From positions 1 through 6,917 of the forward strand of contig JAYTMY010000033.1 in NCBI GenBank assembly GCA_043748535.1: a stretch of DNA of 6,917 nucleotides, in the 5' to 3' direction. Shown in pieces: positions 6,747-6,917 of the stretch. Position 1 is the stretch's first letter, and each line of letters begins with the position of its first letter. The translations under genes were made by a program, and so were the position numbers. Source of the DNA: CAMCSH01 sp043748535. Lineage in GTDB: Bacteria; Verrucomicrobiota; Lentisphaeria; Lentisphaerales; Lentisphaeraceae. Below the pieces are notes generated by a model that saw only the letters and a list, made by a program, of their open reading frames with translations, ran no database searches and was not told the origin of the DNA.

Positions 6747-6917
6747 TTATTTCCTCCGCAGCACCGCGGCGTAGGCGCCGTCGTGGTCTTCGCAGGGGAG
6801 GAGTTGGCGCTCTTCGACCAGTTCGAAATCGGTGTTGCGCTGCAGGAAGGCCTGCACCTGCTGGGTGTTCTCCTCCGGCTCGATCGAGCAGGTGGAGTAG
6901 ACCAGACGGCCGCCGCG
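6747..6917 (-). CDS. rsmB: 16S rRNA (cytosine-C5) methyltransferase RsmB, C-terminal end (5' part outside the window)
   Basis: The open frame enters from the right edge and ends at TAA (complement of 6747-6749), giving the last 56 residues. GGRLVYSTCSIEPEEN near its beginning is motif VI of RsmB/NOP2-family RNA m5C methyltransferases; the Cys in STCS is the catalytic nucleophile in E. coli RsmB. The ending, P-C-E-D-H-D-G-A-Y-A-A-V-L-R-R-K, matches the usual (H/D)-D-G-(F/A)-(F/Y)-x-A-x-L-x-(R/K) terminus of the family. RsmB makes m5C967 in 16S rRNA; other NOP2 members (RsmF) share these motifs, so assignment to RsmB is likely but rests on the C-terminus only. The NusB-like N-terminal domain that would settle it is outside the window. 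It is the upstream partner of the rlmL-like gene in one transcript. Confidence 0.85.
   Translation of the reverse strand, partial: RGGRLVYSTCSIEPEENTQQVQAFLQRNTDFELVEERQLLPCEDHDGAYAAVLRRK
6752..6757 (-). promoter_or_regulatory. Strong ribosome binding site of the rlmL-like gene, inside the end of rsmB
   Basis: On the minus strand, GGAGGA (complement of 6752-6757) lies seven bases before the ATG at 6742-6744. It overlaps the last codons of rsmB (CGG AGG AAA TAA), so the two genes are probably translationally coupled. It settles the rlmL start and thus the reality of the long disordered N-terminal region. Confidence 0.9.

Overview
The window is GC-rich (roughly 60-65 % by eye) bacterial DNA with tight gene packing and eight protein genes, of which the first and last are cut by the window edges. 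The gene content suggests the PVC group, most likely Lentisphaerota or a relative in Verrucomicrobiota/Kiritimatiellota. The pointers are a DUF1080 (3-keto-disaccharide hydrolase) tail, a pseudopilin that starts FTLIEMLVV without the usual preceding glycine, and intergenic GC-rich inverted repeats of the kind common in those phyla. This placement is an inference from gene style; no rRNA or other taxonomic marker is complete here.

Layout. (1) Positions 1-246, + strand: the C-terminal end of a DUF1080 protein, convergent with what follows. (2) Positions 262-3453, - strand: three genes in one direction, read as dprA (DNA-processing protein A), then an exported cyclophilin-type peptidyl-prolyl isomerase, then a TatD-family metal-dependent hydrolase. 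Both long gaps between them are filled by large inverted repeats: a composite element at 1121-1362 and a 29-bp-arm element at 2151-2266. (3) Positions 3542-4794, + strand, divergent from dprA: a GspG-like pseudopilin and, overlapping its stop codon (TGATG), a Cas4/RecB-like protein. That protein keeps the iron-sulfur cysteines but appears to have lost the PD-(D/E)XK catalytic residues. (4) Positions 4801-4833: a strong, symmetrical intrinsic terminator between two convergent units. (5) Positions 4852-6917, - strand: the end of rsmB (16S rRNA m5C methyltransferase) and, two bases further on, an RlmL-type 23S rRNA guanine methyltransferase with long low-complexity tails at both ends.

How they fit together. 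The right side is a two-gene rRNA-modification unit. The left side is mostly general DNA and protein maintenance. The centre pairs dprA, which loads RecA on incoming single strands in natural transformation, with a divergent pseudopilin and a DNA-repair-nuclease-like protein. A link to DNA uptake is plausible but unproven. The items most worth checking are the nuclease-like protein with its missing active site and the composite inverted repeat, whose two inverted copies differ by base changes that keep the stems paired.
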